Shown piece by piece: positions 1-8,900 of a DNA stretch of 21,052 nt. This DNA is from a virus. Where the stretch lies: the IMG/VR virus record IMGVR_UViG_3300004461_000397, positions 1 through 21,052 of that record; one strand, given 5' to 3'. Position 1 is the first letter of the stretch; the number at the start of each line of letters is the position of its first letter. The position numbers and the translations under genes were made by a program. The notes beneath the pieces were generated by a model. It saw only the letters and a program-made list of their open reading frames with translations. It searched no databases and was not told where the DNA came from.

Positions 1-2933
1 CAAAATATGCGGCTCCTTTCTTTGATTTCTTATCTAAAAATTTAGGTGCTCTCACTGCAATACTTTCAGTAGTTGGGCTTAATTTTCTTAAAGGATTTTT
101 ACCGGCTATTCCTGTTATGGAGGATCTAACTGGAAATATAAATAATTCTGCACAAAGCATTCTTAAACTAGGTAATGCTAGTAGCAAGACAATAAAAACT
201 ATACGAAGTACTGGCACGTGGACAGCAGGCCAACTTAAAATTCTTGAAAAAGCCGCTATGTCTAAAACTTCTACCGTCTTAAAAGGTTCTGTTGCTGAGA
301 GAAGGGGAATTCTAAAAGATATAAGAATAATCATGGCCGCCGAAAAAACGAGAACAGCAGAAGCCAGTACGGGGCTTAAAAGATATTTTCTGTTAGGCAC
401 TGCAGGGTATGCAAGACTCACTGCAGCTCACGGTAAATTTATGGGAGCTGTGAAAGCAGGTACTTTGATACTCGGTGGTGCTCTAAGAGCCTTGCCATAT
501 ATCGGTCTTATCTTTCTTTTGAAAGATGCAGCTACAGCTCTTTACGAGTTTCTTAATCCTATACCAGAAGCCACAAAAAAAGCAAATGACGCCACAGATA
601 AACTTACCGAATCTACTAAAACACTGAATGAAGAGTTACAAAGATCCGTGGAAGTTAGAACACAAGTAAGTTTAGGTCTAAAAGAATATGTTGTGCAGAT
701 AGGTAATGCTACTAAAAGTGCGGACATATTAAGAAAAATAGTTGCTTTTGAAAATCTAGGTGATGCAGATATTGAGAAGAAAAAAGAGGCCTTAATAGAG
801 TTAACGAATACTATAGGAATTTTAGCTCGCCTCGACCCACGATTCCAAGAGTTTGTAGATAAAGTAAAGGCTTTAGAAAACGGTGAGGAATTTACTGCCA
901 AAGACGAACTTTCTTTATTAACTTCAAGAATTATTGAAGGGGCCACCGCTTTAGAACACTGGGAACAAACAGTTAAAAATGTGGGAGAGTCTATATCAAA
1001 AATTATTAATGTAAAAGCAATTAATCCTTTTCAAGCTATTATAGACACTGTAAAAACAGCAACATCAGATGCTGGAAAGATAATACCTGAGTTAGAAGCA
1101 AGCATAAGCACAAAACAGTCAGAACTCAGACAAACTTCGATGGGCGGTAATTCTCTAAGTATGGACGCAGTCAGGACTGGTCGTACGGCGGCGTCGGCCC
1201 AAGGTAAATACGCTGGCCTTTTAGAACGACAACAAGGTGGAGAGATTGTGCCACGGAATCTAATCGCAAGAGCTAAACTAGAATCGAAACTTGCGACTGA
1301 AGCGGCTGAAGCGGCAAAGAAAGCGTGGAAAGAGTATAATGAAACCTTGATTAAAACCCAGACCGAATTAGATACTATGTTCAAACAACAAAGGGAGCTT
1401 GAAGGACAAGCAGAAAGAATGGCTACATTTTCGGAAGAGTTAGCAAAAAAAGACGAGGAAATACAGAAAATAGCAAAAAGAAAACTAACTTTACAGAAAC
1501 AACTAGTAATGTCCACGACCAAAGGCGTAACAACACAAGAAAAATTACAGAATATACAAAATAACGGTCTATCAAGAGAGTTGGAACTACTTAACCAAAA
1601 AAACTCTGTAATAGCTGCAGAAGTTCAATTAGCTAGCTTACTGAAGTCTAAAGCGGATGGTAACGCAACAATAACAAAAGAAGAGATAGATGCTGCAGAA
1701 CATGCGTTAAGATTAGCGAACAGCAAGACAGATCAAATAGTTCATCAGCAGGGTATTCAAAGAGAGCTTAACTTTTTAGAGTCATTAAACTTAGAGTTAG
1801 CAGAAAAAAGACTGCGTCTAGACATTAAACGCGTCGAAACAAGTATACGTCTAGCAGCGAACGAGAGAGCTTTAAATAAAGCTAAATCGGGTGCAGGTAC
1901 AGGAAACTTCGGCTTTGCTCAAATAAAAAAGGAAGCTGCTGCCCAAGAAATGTTGTTAAAGGGAAAAGAAAGCGTTGCTAGGGCTTCTTATGAGATAGCA
2001 AAAGCAACGGCAGACGATTTATCTCTTAAAGTACTGTTAAATGGTGCAGATGCAACTCAGGCTAATTTAGCCGGCGCGAAAATGAGAGAAGCTTGGCAAC
2101 AAGTAGAAGCTGCAAGACAAGAACTCACAATTTTTCAGGCAAGAGGACAAATCCTTCAAAACTCTCTTTATGGAAAGACGGAAGAATTAAAGCTACAGAA
2201 CGAAAGCTTATTTTTAACTGGCGAAGAAAAACATATAGCAGCAGCTAAACTAATGCTAATGAAAGAAGGGGTAGCCTTAACTCCAGAAGCTATAGCACTT
2301 GCCTCAGCCGAATTAAAAACTCAAGAAGATATAGGAAGAGTTATGAAGGCTAAAAAAGATTTGGTAGGCTCTTTCACAGATGCTATGAGTGCCGGAATAA
2401 ACGGAATGATTCAAGGCACTATGAGTATGAAAGATGCTTTCAAGAATATGGCCTTATCTGTGTTAAAAATGCTAAGTAATATAATCACTCAGATGTTGGT
2501 TATGAAATTCCTTGGGAGTGCATTTGGCATGGGTATAACTAGCGGACTAGGCAGTGTTTCTAGTACTATAGCTGCTCCTCCGGCAGCTAGAAATGGTGGT
2601 GTATTTTCCGCGGGTAAGAAGATGGGTGGGTACGCCGATGGAGGTATAGCAAAAGGTTCTACCTCAGGTTATCCTGCCGTTCTTCACGGTACAGAAGCAG
2701 TAGTACCTCTTCCCGATGGAAAGTCTATTCCAGTATCTATGAATGGGACGGGACAAAATAATAATGTTACTGTAAATGTGTCTATGGACGGGCAAGGCAA
2801 CGCACAATCAGAATCCGACAGTAATGGACAACAAGGGGCTAATATTGGTAAACTCATTGCTGGCGCCGTACAAGAAGAACTGCAACGTCAGAAACGTCCT
2901 GGCGGGATTCTTAGCCCTTATGGAGCAGCATAA
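1..2933 (+). CDS. H: Tail tape measure protein (5'-truncated by window)
   Basis: Tape measure protein of a long non-contractile tail. It sets tail length during assembly and occupies the tail lumen before DNA ejection. The reading frame is open from base 3 with no stop before the ATG at 117, so the gene begins upstream of the window and that ATG is internal; 976 codons plus the stop are visible. Hydrophobic stretches lie before and shortly after the 117 ATG, for example around GTLILGGALRALPYIGLIFL. A long helical, Lys/Glu/Gln-rich coiled-coil-like centre follows. The C-terminus resembles lambda gpH: MKDAFKNMALSVLKML, then YADGGIAKGS, LHGTEAVVPLPDG, NNNVTVNVSMDGQG and QRQKRPGGILSPYG. The stop overlaps the ATG of the next gene (TAATG), indicating translational coupling. 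The family call is confident from the C-terminal signature and gene order. Confidence 0.93.
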   Translation, partial: KYAAPFFDFLSKNLGALTAILSVVGLNFLKGFLPAIPVMEDLTGNINNSAQSILKLGNASSKTIKTIRSTGTWTAGQLKILEKAAMSKTSTVLKGSVAERRGILKDIRIIMAAEKTRTAEASTGLKRYFLLGTAGYARLTAAHGKFMGAVKAGTLILGGALRALPYIGLIFLLKDAATALYEFLNPIPEATKKANDATDKLTESTKTLNEELQRSVEVRTQVSLGLKEYVVQIGNATKSADILRKIVAFENLGDADIEKKKEALIELTNTIGILARLDPRFQEFVDKVKALENGEEFTAKDELSLLTSRIIEGATALEHWEQTVKNVGESISKIINVKAINPFQAIIDTVKTATSDAGKIIPELEASISTKQSELRQTSMGGNSLSMDAVRTGRTAASAQGKYAGLLERQQGGEIVPRNLIARAKLESKLATEAAEAAKKAWKEYNETLIKTQTELDTMFKQQRELEGQAERMATFSEELAKKDEEIQKIAKRKLTLQKQLVMSTTKGVTTQEKLQNIQNNGLSRELELLNQKNSVIAAEVQLASLLKSKADGNATITKEEIDAAEHALRLANSKTDQIVHQQGIQRELNFLESLNLELAEKRLRLDIKRVETSIRLAANERALNKAKSGAGTGNFGFAQIKKEAAAQEMLLKGKESVARASYEIAKATADDLSLKVLLNGADATQANLAGAKMREAWQQVEAARQELTIFQARGQILQNSLYGKTEELKLQNESLFLTGEEKHIAAAKLMLMKEGVALTPEAIALASAELKTQEDIGRVMKAKKDLVGSFTDAMSAGINGMIQGTMSMKDAFKNMALSVLKMLSNIITQMLVMKFLGSAFGMGITSGLGSVSSTIAAPPAARNGGVFSAGKKMGGYADGGIAKGSTSGYPAVLHGTEAVVPLPDGKSIPVSMNGTGQNNNVTVNVSMDGQGNAQSESDSNGQQGANIGKLIAGAVQEELQRQKRPGGILSPYGAA

Positions 2934-3310
2934 TGACAATTGGTATTAATGTAGGAGGAGCCTCTGGCTTTGTAACTCCAGACAGAAATTTTTCGAAGAA
3001 AACAAAACCAAGAGTACTAAAAGTTTCTTTTGGAGATGGGTATGAGCAAAGATTAAAAGAGGGTATAAATACGCTTAACCAAAACTTCAATATATCTTTC
3101 AATAATCGTCCCACTCAAGAAATAGATGATATTGTAGACTTTCTAGACTCTAAAGGAGGTACTGCTTCCTTTAATTTCACTATTCCTGACCCAGATGGTG
3201 CTGGAGATGAAACAACCGTGAAAGTAGTCTGCGAAGATTATAATCAAGTATACTATAATTTAAATATTGGTTCCTGTACCGCAACACTTAGAAGAGTATA
3301 TGAAGCATGA
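2933..3310 (+). CDS. M: Minor tail protein M (lambda gpM-like)
   Basis: A 125-residue protein matching the lambda gpM family (Phage_min_tail) in size and motifs. It has an N-terminal segment with KVSFGDGYEQR, followed by LNQNFNISFNNR and a C-terminal ATLRRVYE. The family forms part of the tail tip, between the tail-tube initiator and the L/J hub. The ATG overlaps the tape measure stop by one base, and the TGA stop overlaps the ATG of L (ATGA), so all three genes are coupled. A TGGAG sequence lies about 10 bases before the start. Nothing unusual is visible. Confidence 0.92.
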   Translation: MTIGINVGGASGFVTPDRNFSKKTKPRVLKVSFGDGYEQRLKEGINTLNQNFNISFNNRPTQEIDDIVDFLDSKGGTASFNFTIPDPDGAGDETTVKVVCEDYNQVYYNLNIGSCTATLRRVYEA

Positions 3311-4491
3311 GCGACATCATAAAAACAGTACAACTACAAGATCCTGGTTCGGAACTGGTGGTACTCTACGACCTAGAGTATTCTTCAGGTAGTTTTGCAT
3401 ACTTCTTCGCCGGTTTAGACGATGACTTAACAGAACTACAGTTTCGAGACTCTGCAGGCGCCGTACGAACCTATGCAGCACTGCCTCTAGAAGCTGATGG
3501 ATTCGATATCTCTAGCGACGGAGCTTATTCTCGTCCCGAGATAACAGTAGCAAATATTGAGAGCGTATTTAAAGATGCTATCGGAGGCTTAGACTTTCAA
3601 GACCTTATAGGAAAAAGACTTACTAGAAGAACTACTCTTAAAAAATACTTAGTGGGAGAGTCTAACGATTCCGGCGCGGGTAATCCTCCCGTAGAATTCC
3701 CAAAAATAGTATATGTTATTGATAGGTTAAAGTCTAAAACTATTATATCAGCAACTTTTGAACTAGCGGCACCTTTTGATTTAGCAGGAATTATGTTACC
3801 TAGAAGAGTAGTAGTAGGAGGAGCTTGCCCCTGGAAGTATAAAGGGGTGAATAATTCTTCTCCTCGTGGAGGCTGCACCTGGAAGTCCGAAACTTTGGGT
3901 GAAGGTACTACTGCAGGGGGAGATGCTATATATATGAATGAGTATGATGAGTATATAATTCCAATAACAATATCTTTCTCTACTGTAGGATCTAGTGTCA
4001 CAAAAGGCGCTTATTATAGTACTTCTACTAATATTGATAGAGTTAACCAAAACGGAAGTACTACTTCTATTTCAGCAACTAATTATTGGCAGGCAGTAAG
4101 AGACCAAGCTTCCAACCCTACTCAGCCTTCTGATTCTGATAAATTTTACTGGAGAAGAGTTAGGGTATACACTACTGAAGTATCTTTCGGAACTACTAAT
4201 CCAGCATATACTTATAGACAAGTTGGCCATAACACTTATATACTATCGACTGCCGGTGATTTATGGAGAGCAAAAAGATACGCAACAGCAAATACTACTA
4301 TCTCACCGAATGCGTTTAGTTTTATTGAAGGAGCTTACTGGACTGGAGGAGATATTTGCGGTAAGAAAGTAACTTCCTGCTCTTTAAGATTTCAATCAAA
4401 GATACACTCAACTATTACTGGCGGAGTAGCTGTAGATAAAATTAAACAACATTTACCTTTTGGAGGATTCCCGGGTGCTAAGCAAAGATAA
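3307..4491 (+). CDS. L: Minor tail protein L (lambda gpL-like, enlarged C-terminal domain)
   Basis: Tail-tip protein of the lambda gpL family (Phage_tail_L), which sits between M and J in the tip complex. The first 170 residues follow the family pattern. Four cysteines at C174 (GGACPWKY), C190 (GGCTWKS), C351 (DICGKK) and C358 (SCSLRF) match the four cysteines that bind a [4Fe-4S] cluster in lambda gpL. The final pair has a spacing of 7, as I recall for lambda C205/C212. The C-terminal LPFGGFPGAKQR is typical of the family. At 394 residues it is much longer than lambda gpL (232). The extra length is an insertion of roughly 140 residues between C190 and C351, rich in Tyr, Ser and Thr. The start is fixed by the ATGA overlap with M. 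The end overlaps the ribosome-binding site and start of K. Confidence 0.9.
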   Translation: MSDIIKTVQLQDPGSELVVLYDLEYSSGSFAYFFAGLDDDLTELQFRDSAGAVRTYAALPLEADGFDISSDGAYSRPEITVANIESVFKDAIGGLDFQDLIGKRLTRRTTLKKYLVGESNDSGAGNPPVEFPKIVYVIDRLKSKTIISATFELAAPFDLAGIMLPRRVVVGGACPWKYKGVNNSSPRGGCTWKSETLGEGTTAGGDAIYMNEYDEYIIPITISFSTVGSSVTKGAYYSTSTNIDRVNQNGSTTSISATNYWQAVRDQASNPTQPSDSDKFYWRRVRVYTTEVSFGTTNPAYTYRQVGHNTYILSTAGDLWRAKRYATANTTISPNAFSFIEGAYWTGGDICGKKVTSCSLRFQSKIHSTITGGVAVDKIKQHLPFGGFPGAKQR

Positions 4492-5176
4492 AGAAATACT
4501 AGAACATCTAGTTAGTGTTTATCCAGAAGAAGGTTGTGGTATACTAATAAATAAACGAGGAAAGGTAGTATGGATGCCTTGCGAGAATACAGCAGTAAAC
4601 CCAAAAGAAGATTTCGTAATATCCGCAAAAGATTATATAAAAGCAAGTTTACTCGGTGATATACATGCAATAGTACATAGCCATCCAGATGTAAGTTGTG
4701 AGCCTAGTGAAAGTGATATAAAAACTAGCGACTTTTTAAGAATACCATACATTATTTATTCTTTACCTAGTATGGAAAAATACGAGTATACGCCAAAAAA
4801 TATAAGAAACAAATTACTTGGTAGAGATTATGAATTTGGGCAGAGCGATTGTTATTCTCTAGTAAGAGATTATTATAAACAAGAATTAGATTTAACACTA
4901 CCAACAATACTATTTGAAGATGATTGGTGGGATAAAGGATTAAACTACTTTGATGACTTATTCCAGAACTTTGGATTTGTAGAAGTAGAAAAACCGCAGA
5001 AGCACGACGGAATTATTTTTAGCGTGTTTTGTAATGTCCCAAATCATTGCGGGGTTTATTTAGGGGAAGATTTATTTCTTCACCATGCAGTAAATAGGCT
5101 TTCATGTAGAGAATCCATACACTCCGGTTGGGGTCAGCATATAGTGAGATACGTAAGATGCAAACAGTTTATTTAA
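4475..5176 (+). CDS. K: Tail assembly protein K (JAMM + NlpC/P60 domains)
   Basis: Lambda gpK-like tail assembly factor with two peptidase-type domains. The N-terminal JAB/MPN domain keeps the JAMM zinc ligands: E19 (YPEEGCG), H68 and H70 in HSHP, and D81, which gives HxH-x10-D. The C-terminal NlpC/P60 domain has C126 (GQSDCYSLV), H191 (NHCGVYLG) and H203 in LHHA as the likely Cys-His-polar triad. I chose the GTG at 4475 because GGAGG at 4462-4466 lies 8 bases upstream; a TTG at 4460 in frame would fall inside that ribosome-binding site. This gives 233 residues, compared with 199 for lambda gpK. The gene overlaps the end of L by 17 bases and the start of I by 19. Both active sites look intact, so it may also act on cell-wall peptidoglycan, although the family's role in the virion is not settled. 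Confidence 0.92.
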   Translation: MLSKDKEILEHLVSVYPEEGCGILINKRGKVVWMPCENTAVNPKEDFVISAKDYIKASLLGDIHAIVHSHPDVSCEPSESDIKTSDFLRIPYIIYSLPSMEKYEYTPKNIRNKLLGRDYEFGQSDCYSLVRDYYKQELDLTLPTILFEDDWWDKGLNYFDDLFQNFGFVEVEKPQKHDGIIFSVFCNVPNHCGVYLGEDLFLHHAVNRLSCRESIHSGWGQHIVRYVRCKQFI

Positions 5177-5919
5177 ATGGGGGTCTATCTCAGTTCGGAG
5201 AAAGATGGACAACTGAGTGTAAAGATATAGCAAGTATCTTTAAACTCATAGAGTGCCAAACTCCTGGGTTTAGAAAATACTTGTCTGATGCAATAGAAGC
5301 TGATGTAGGTTTTGAAATACAAAGAGGTTCCGAATTTTTAGAAAATCCAGAAGAGCTTCTTCTTTCTTTAAACGATGAAGATATTATTATCACAGAAGTG
5401 CCCTCAGGTTCTAAAAGTGGTGGAGGAAAAATATTGGCTGCTATAGCTATTGTAGCTCTTTTAGTAATTAATCCAGGATTAATGTTTTCAACAGTTACTC
5501 AAACAGGAACGGCTACAGGAGTATCTGCTACCGTGGGAGGACTGAATGCTGCAGGACTTGCCGTTAGTTCTCTAGCGGTAAATTTAGCTTTAACAGGTAT
5601 TACCCAACTTCTCGCTCCAGGACCTGAAAGCGATGGTGATAAAAACGATAGCTATCTCTTTAGCGGTCCTAGTAATAATGGTAGGCAGGGATTACCCGTA
5701 CCCATTCTATATGGAGAATTAGTAGTAGGAGGAATGCCTATTAGTACTTTCTACTCTAGTTCTCCTTTTAGATCTTCTTTTAGAAACTTCGAGGCACTAG
5801 GAGGAACCGCAGGTACAGAAGGGCAAGTATATACAGATGTCAATGGAAACAACCTAGTTTGGCTTGATGCAGTAAGAGATTTCATAAACCTGAGCGATAT
5901 AGACGCTATTTATAGTTAA
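5158..5919 (+). CDS. I: Tail assembly protein I (lambda gpI-like)
   Basis: Lambda tail assembly protein I family (Lambda_tail_I), required for tail-tip assembly with K and J. From the ATG at 5158 it is 253 residues long and starts MQTVYLNGGLSQFG, as the family usually does. A TTG at 5128 would add ten residues with no family resemblance. The N-terminal domain of about 80 residues is followed by a Gly/Ser linker (SGSKSGGGK) and a strong hydrophobic stretch (ILAAIAIVALLVINPGLMF). A small-residue-rich segment then leads to GLPVPILYGELVVGG, which is the conserved C-terminal motif. The lambda protein is 223 residues, so the size is normal. The gene overlaps K by 19 bases and ends 11 bases before J. 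Confidence 0.9.
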   Translation: MQTVYLNGGLSQFGERWTTECKDIASIFKLIECQTPGFRKYLSDAIEADVGFEIQRGSEFLENPEELLLSLNDEDIIITEVPSGSKSGGGKILAAIAIVALLVINPGLMFSTVTQTGTATGVSATVGGLNAAGLAVSSLAVNLALTGITQLLAPGPESDGDKNDSYLFSGPSNNGRQGLPVPILYGELVVGGMPISTFYSSSPFRSSFRNFEALGGTAGTEGQVYTDVNGNNLVWLDAVRDFINLSDIDAIYS

Positions 5920-5921
5920 GA

Positions 5922-5925
5922 GGAA
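5922..5925 (+). promoter_or_regulatory. Ribosome-binding site of J
   Basis: GAGG within AAGAGGAAAAAAG lies just upstream of the ATG at 5931. It supports that start for the tip protein and gives J its own initiation site, whereas the preceding tail genes overlap. Confidence 0.6.
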
Positions 5926-5930
5926 AAAAG

Positions 5931-8900
5931 ATGATAAATGGAAATATCGGAGGTGGGCCTAACGGCCCCAACGGCTCCGCCGCAGGAACTAGGAGAGACA
6001 CCGAGAATCAATACGGGTCTATAACGGATCTAATCGCTGAAGGAGAGATAGAAGGTTTAGTAGCCGGTTTATCTTCTGTATATTTTAATGGAGTATCTTT
6101 AGTAGATACCCAAACCTTTAAAAATATACAATCTAAAGCAGGTAAACTGTCAGTTTCTGGTACTGCAGTAACTAATGCTGCAGGATTGTTTTCTAACGTA
6201 AATTTATCAAACGGAGTTAGGTATATTCAAATAAAGGGGGCCGGACGCTCTACTACTCTCTCTGCCTCTGCCGAAAAAGGGCAGCAAGAAATATCTGTAG
6301 CTACTAATAACTTTTTTCAGGAAAAACATACTAAAGATTTTCAAAATTTAAGCCCTGCAAATATAAATGATAATGTAAAGTACAGTATTAGAATACCTGG
6401 GGCAGGTCCTGAAGGTGAAGAGTATAGAGGTGTTATTACTTCTTTTTTCGGTACCAACGAAGAAAAAGCCTCTATCTACCCTTCAATTGAAACAACTGTT
6501 AGTTCAGGAACAGCTGTTTCTATAGATGAAGTCTCTAAACTCTCCTCTATAACAGACGAAAATTCCGCGACTCTTGATACGGCTGTAGAGACTAATGTTA
6601 CTAACGCTACTGCAATACTTTCCTACTCTATAGTTTCCACAACTACAGGAACAGGTAATTTAACTTATAAAAATTCTTTTGCTCATTTAAAGCGAGGTAG
6701 TCTAAATCAACTACCTTATAATGAGTTATACGGAATTCCTTCCGCTTCTTATATTCTTGGGTCTAATCAAGATTTAACCTGGTACGGTAACGGGGTAGGA
6801 GGCACAGCTTCTGCTACTATAGTACAGTCTTCAGGATTTTCTTTTGGACAAAACTCTAAAGAAGAGATTGACGAACTAAAAGTTCAAATTGAGTTTCCTG
6901 CTGGCCTACAGTTAACTGGGGGCACAGGAGAATCTAGGTATGCCCATGCAGAATTCCAAATTATTTTACAGTATAAAACTTCTCCTAATCAAACTACTTT
7001 TACTAAACGACTTGTGTGGGGTAATGATTATGGTGGCTCTGAGTTTATAGATTCTTTAAAGTCTGGGCAACTACATTTCTGGAATTTAGGCGATGGTGAA
7101 ACCTCCGACAGCTACGATAAATTCGATCAGTATAAAGATTTCTACATGCGAACTAAGGATGCTAGATACCGAGGACAAGGAAGCACTACTTCGAACGGCA
7201 CTCCTTCAGGAGAGAGCGGTAGAGCACTCATACAGAAGAAGGGTCAAAATACTGCATTTGTATCTGAATTTTCTATAAGTCTAAAAGATTTACAGCCTTT
7301 ACATGATTGGCAGATAGAAGTAAGAAGAATTAGTCCGGATAACGTAAGGGATTACACATATAACAATAATTCTTTTATCTCCTCTGCTAGACTAAAACTA
7401 GTAGAGGCTATTATCGAAGAAAAATTTTCATTTCCGAGAAGTGTTTATGCAGTTGTAGGTTTTGCAGCAGAGGATTTCGCGCAGCCTCCTAGCAGGGCAT
7501 ACCATTTACGCGGAAAGAAAATTAGAATTCCGAATAATTATTTTACTAGGGAAGAGCTCGGCACATATCAAGCAGGGTATACTAGAAACGCTAGTACCGG
7601 GGTATTAGAATCTGCCTATCAACCTTGGACAGGAGGGTTCCGTCAAGAATTAGTTTATACTAATAATCCTGCTTGGGTATTTTATGATATTCTTACCAAT
7701 AAAGAATATGGTCTTGGAGACTTTATTCAAGATAGTGATATAGATATTTACTCTTTGTATCAAATTGCTAGATATTGTGACGAAGTAGTTCCTGACGGGA
7801 AAGGAGGCCTAGAACCTAGATTTGCTTGTAATGTATATTTAAATTCTCAAGAAGAAAGCTACAAAGTATTAAAAGACCTTGCGAGTACTTTTAGATCTAT
7901 GATGTTTTGGATTGACGGAAAAATAACCGCTATTCAAGATAAACCGAAAGAACCTGTGTATACTTTTACTCAAGGTAACGTAGAAGACGGATTGTTTAAC
8001 TATTCCTACACAGGACAAAGAGCAAGAACTAATCAGGTTAATGCAACTTGGACAGACCCTGATCAATTTTATGCTCAAACAACAATTACTGTAGATGACA
8101 CTGCCAACATGATTTCTCAGGGTAGGATTGTGTCCAAAGACGTAGTAGCTTTTGGTTGTACTTCAGAAGGGCAGGCAAGAAGACTTGCTGCATGGCACTT
8201 AGCAACAGATACTACAGAAACAGAAATTGTTAGTTTTACAACGTCTATGAATGCTTCATTTTTACGTCCAGGGGATGTTATAAATATACAGGATAGACAG
8301 TCCGTAGACTTTGAAGCTAGTGGTAGATTATCCACTGGGTCTACGACTACTTCTATAGTATTGGATAGAACCGTAGATTTTCCTGGGTCTGGTACTCTAG
8401 GGACGGGGTGTAATTTATACTTAATTTTTACAGAACCATCATTTTTCCTTCAGCAAGAGTCTGCGGTAATAAATGGACAAACGTATAACAGAGGAGAGGT
8501 ACTTCTAGAAGATAAGGATGAGAACCCATTAATATCTGAAGAACAAGGAATAAACTTACTAGATGACTCCGGAGATGTAGTATTAGTACAGTATAATAAA
8601 AATTCAAGGGTAGAAGTAAAAGCAATCACTAATTCTACTACTTCTGCTTCTACGATTTCTGTTTCAGGAGCCTTTTCAACTGCTCCCGCCCAAGACACTA
8701 TTTGGGCTATTAGCAGAGAAGACGATGTCAACTCTCCGGAAATTAGAGAATTTAGAATAGCTGGTATCGCTGAAGAAGACGGGTTTAAGTATTCTATCGC
8801 CGCTACCCAGTATACTAGAGAGAAATTTGATGAGATAGACATAGATTCTCCTGTTTATACAACTACTTATGTATCTGAAGCAGGAAGAAATTCCCCTCCT

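Noticed and set aside
4460-4474. TTG at 4460 as the start of K
   Set aside because: It would put the first codons on top of the GGAGG ribosome-binding site, which is ideally placed for the GTG at 4475.
5128-5157. TTG at 5128 as the start of the I protein
   Set aside because: The family-like N-terminus begins at the ATG at 5158; the ten extra residues lie inside K and show no similarity.
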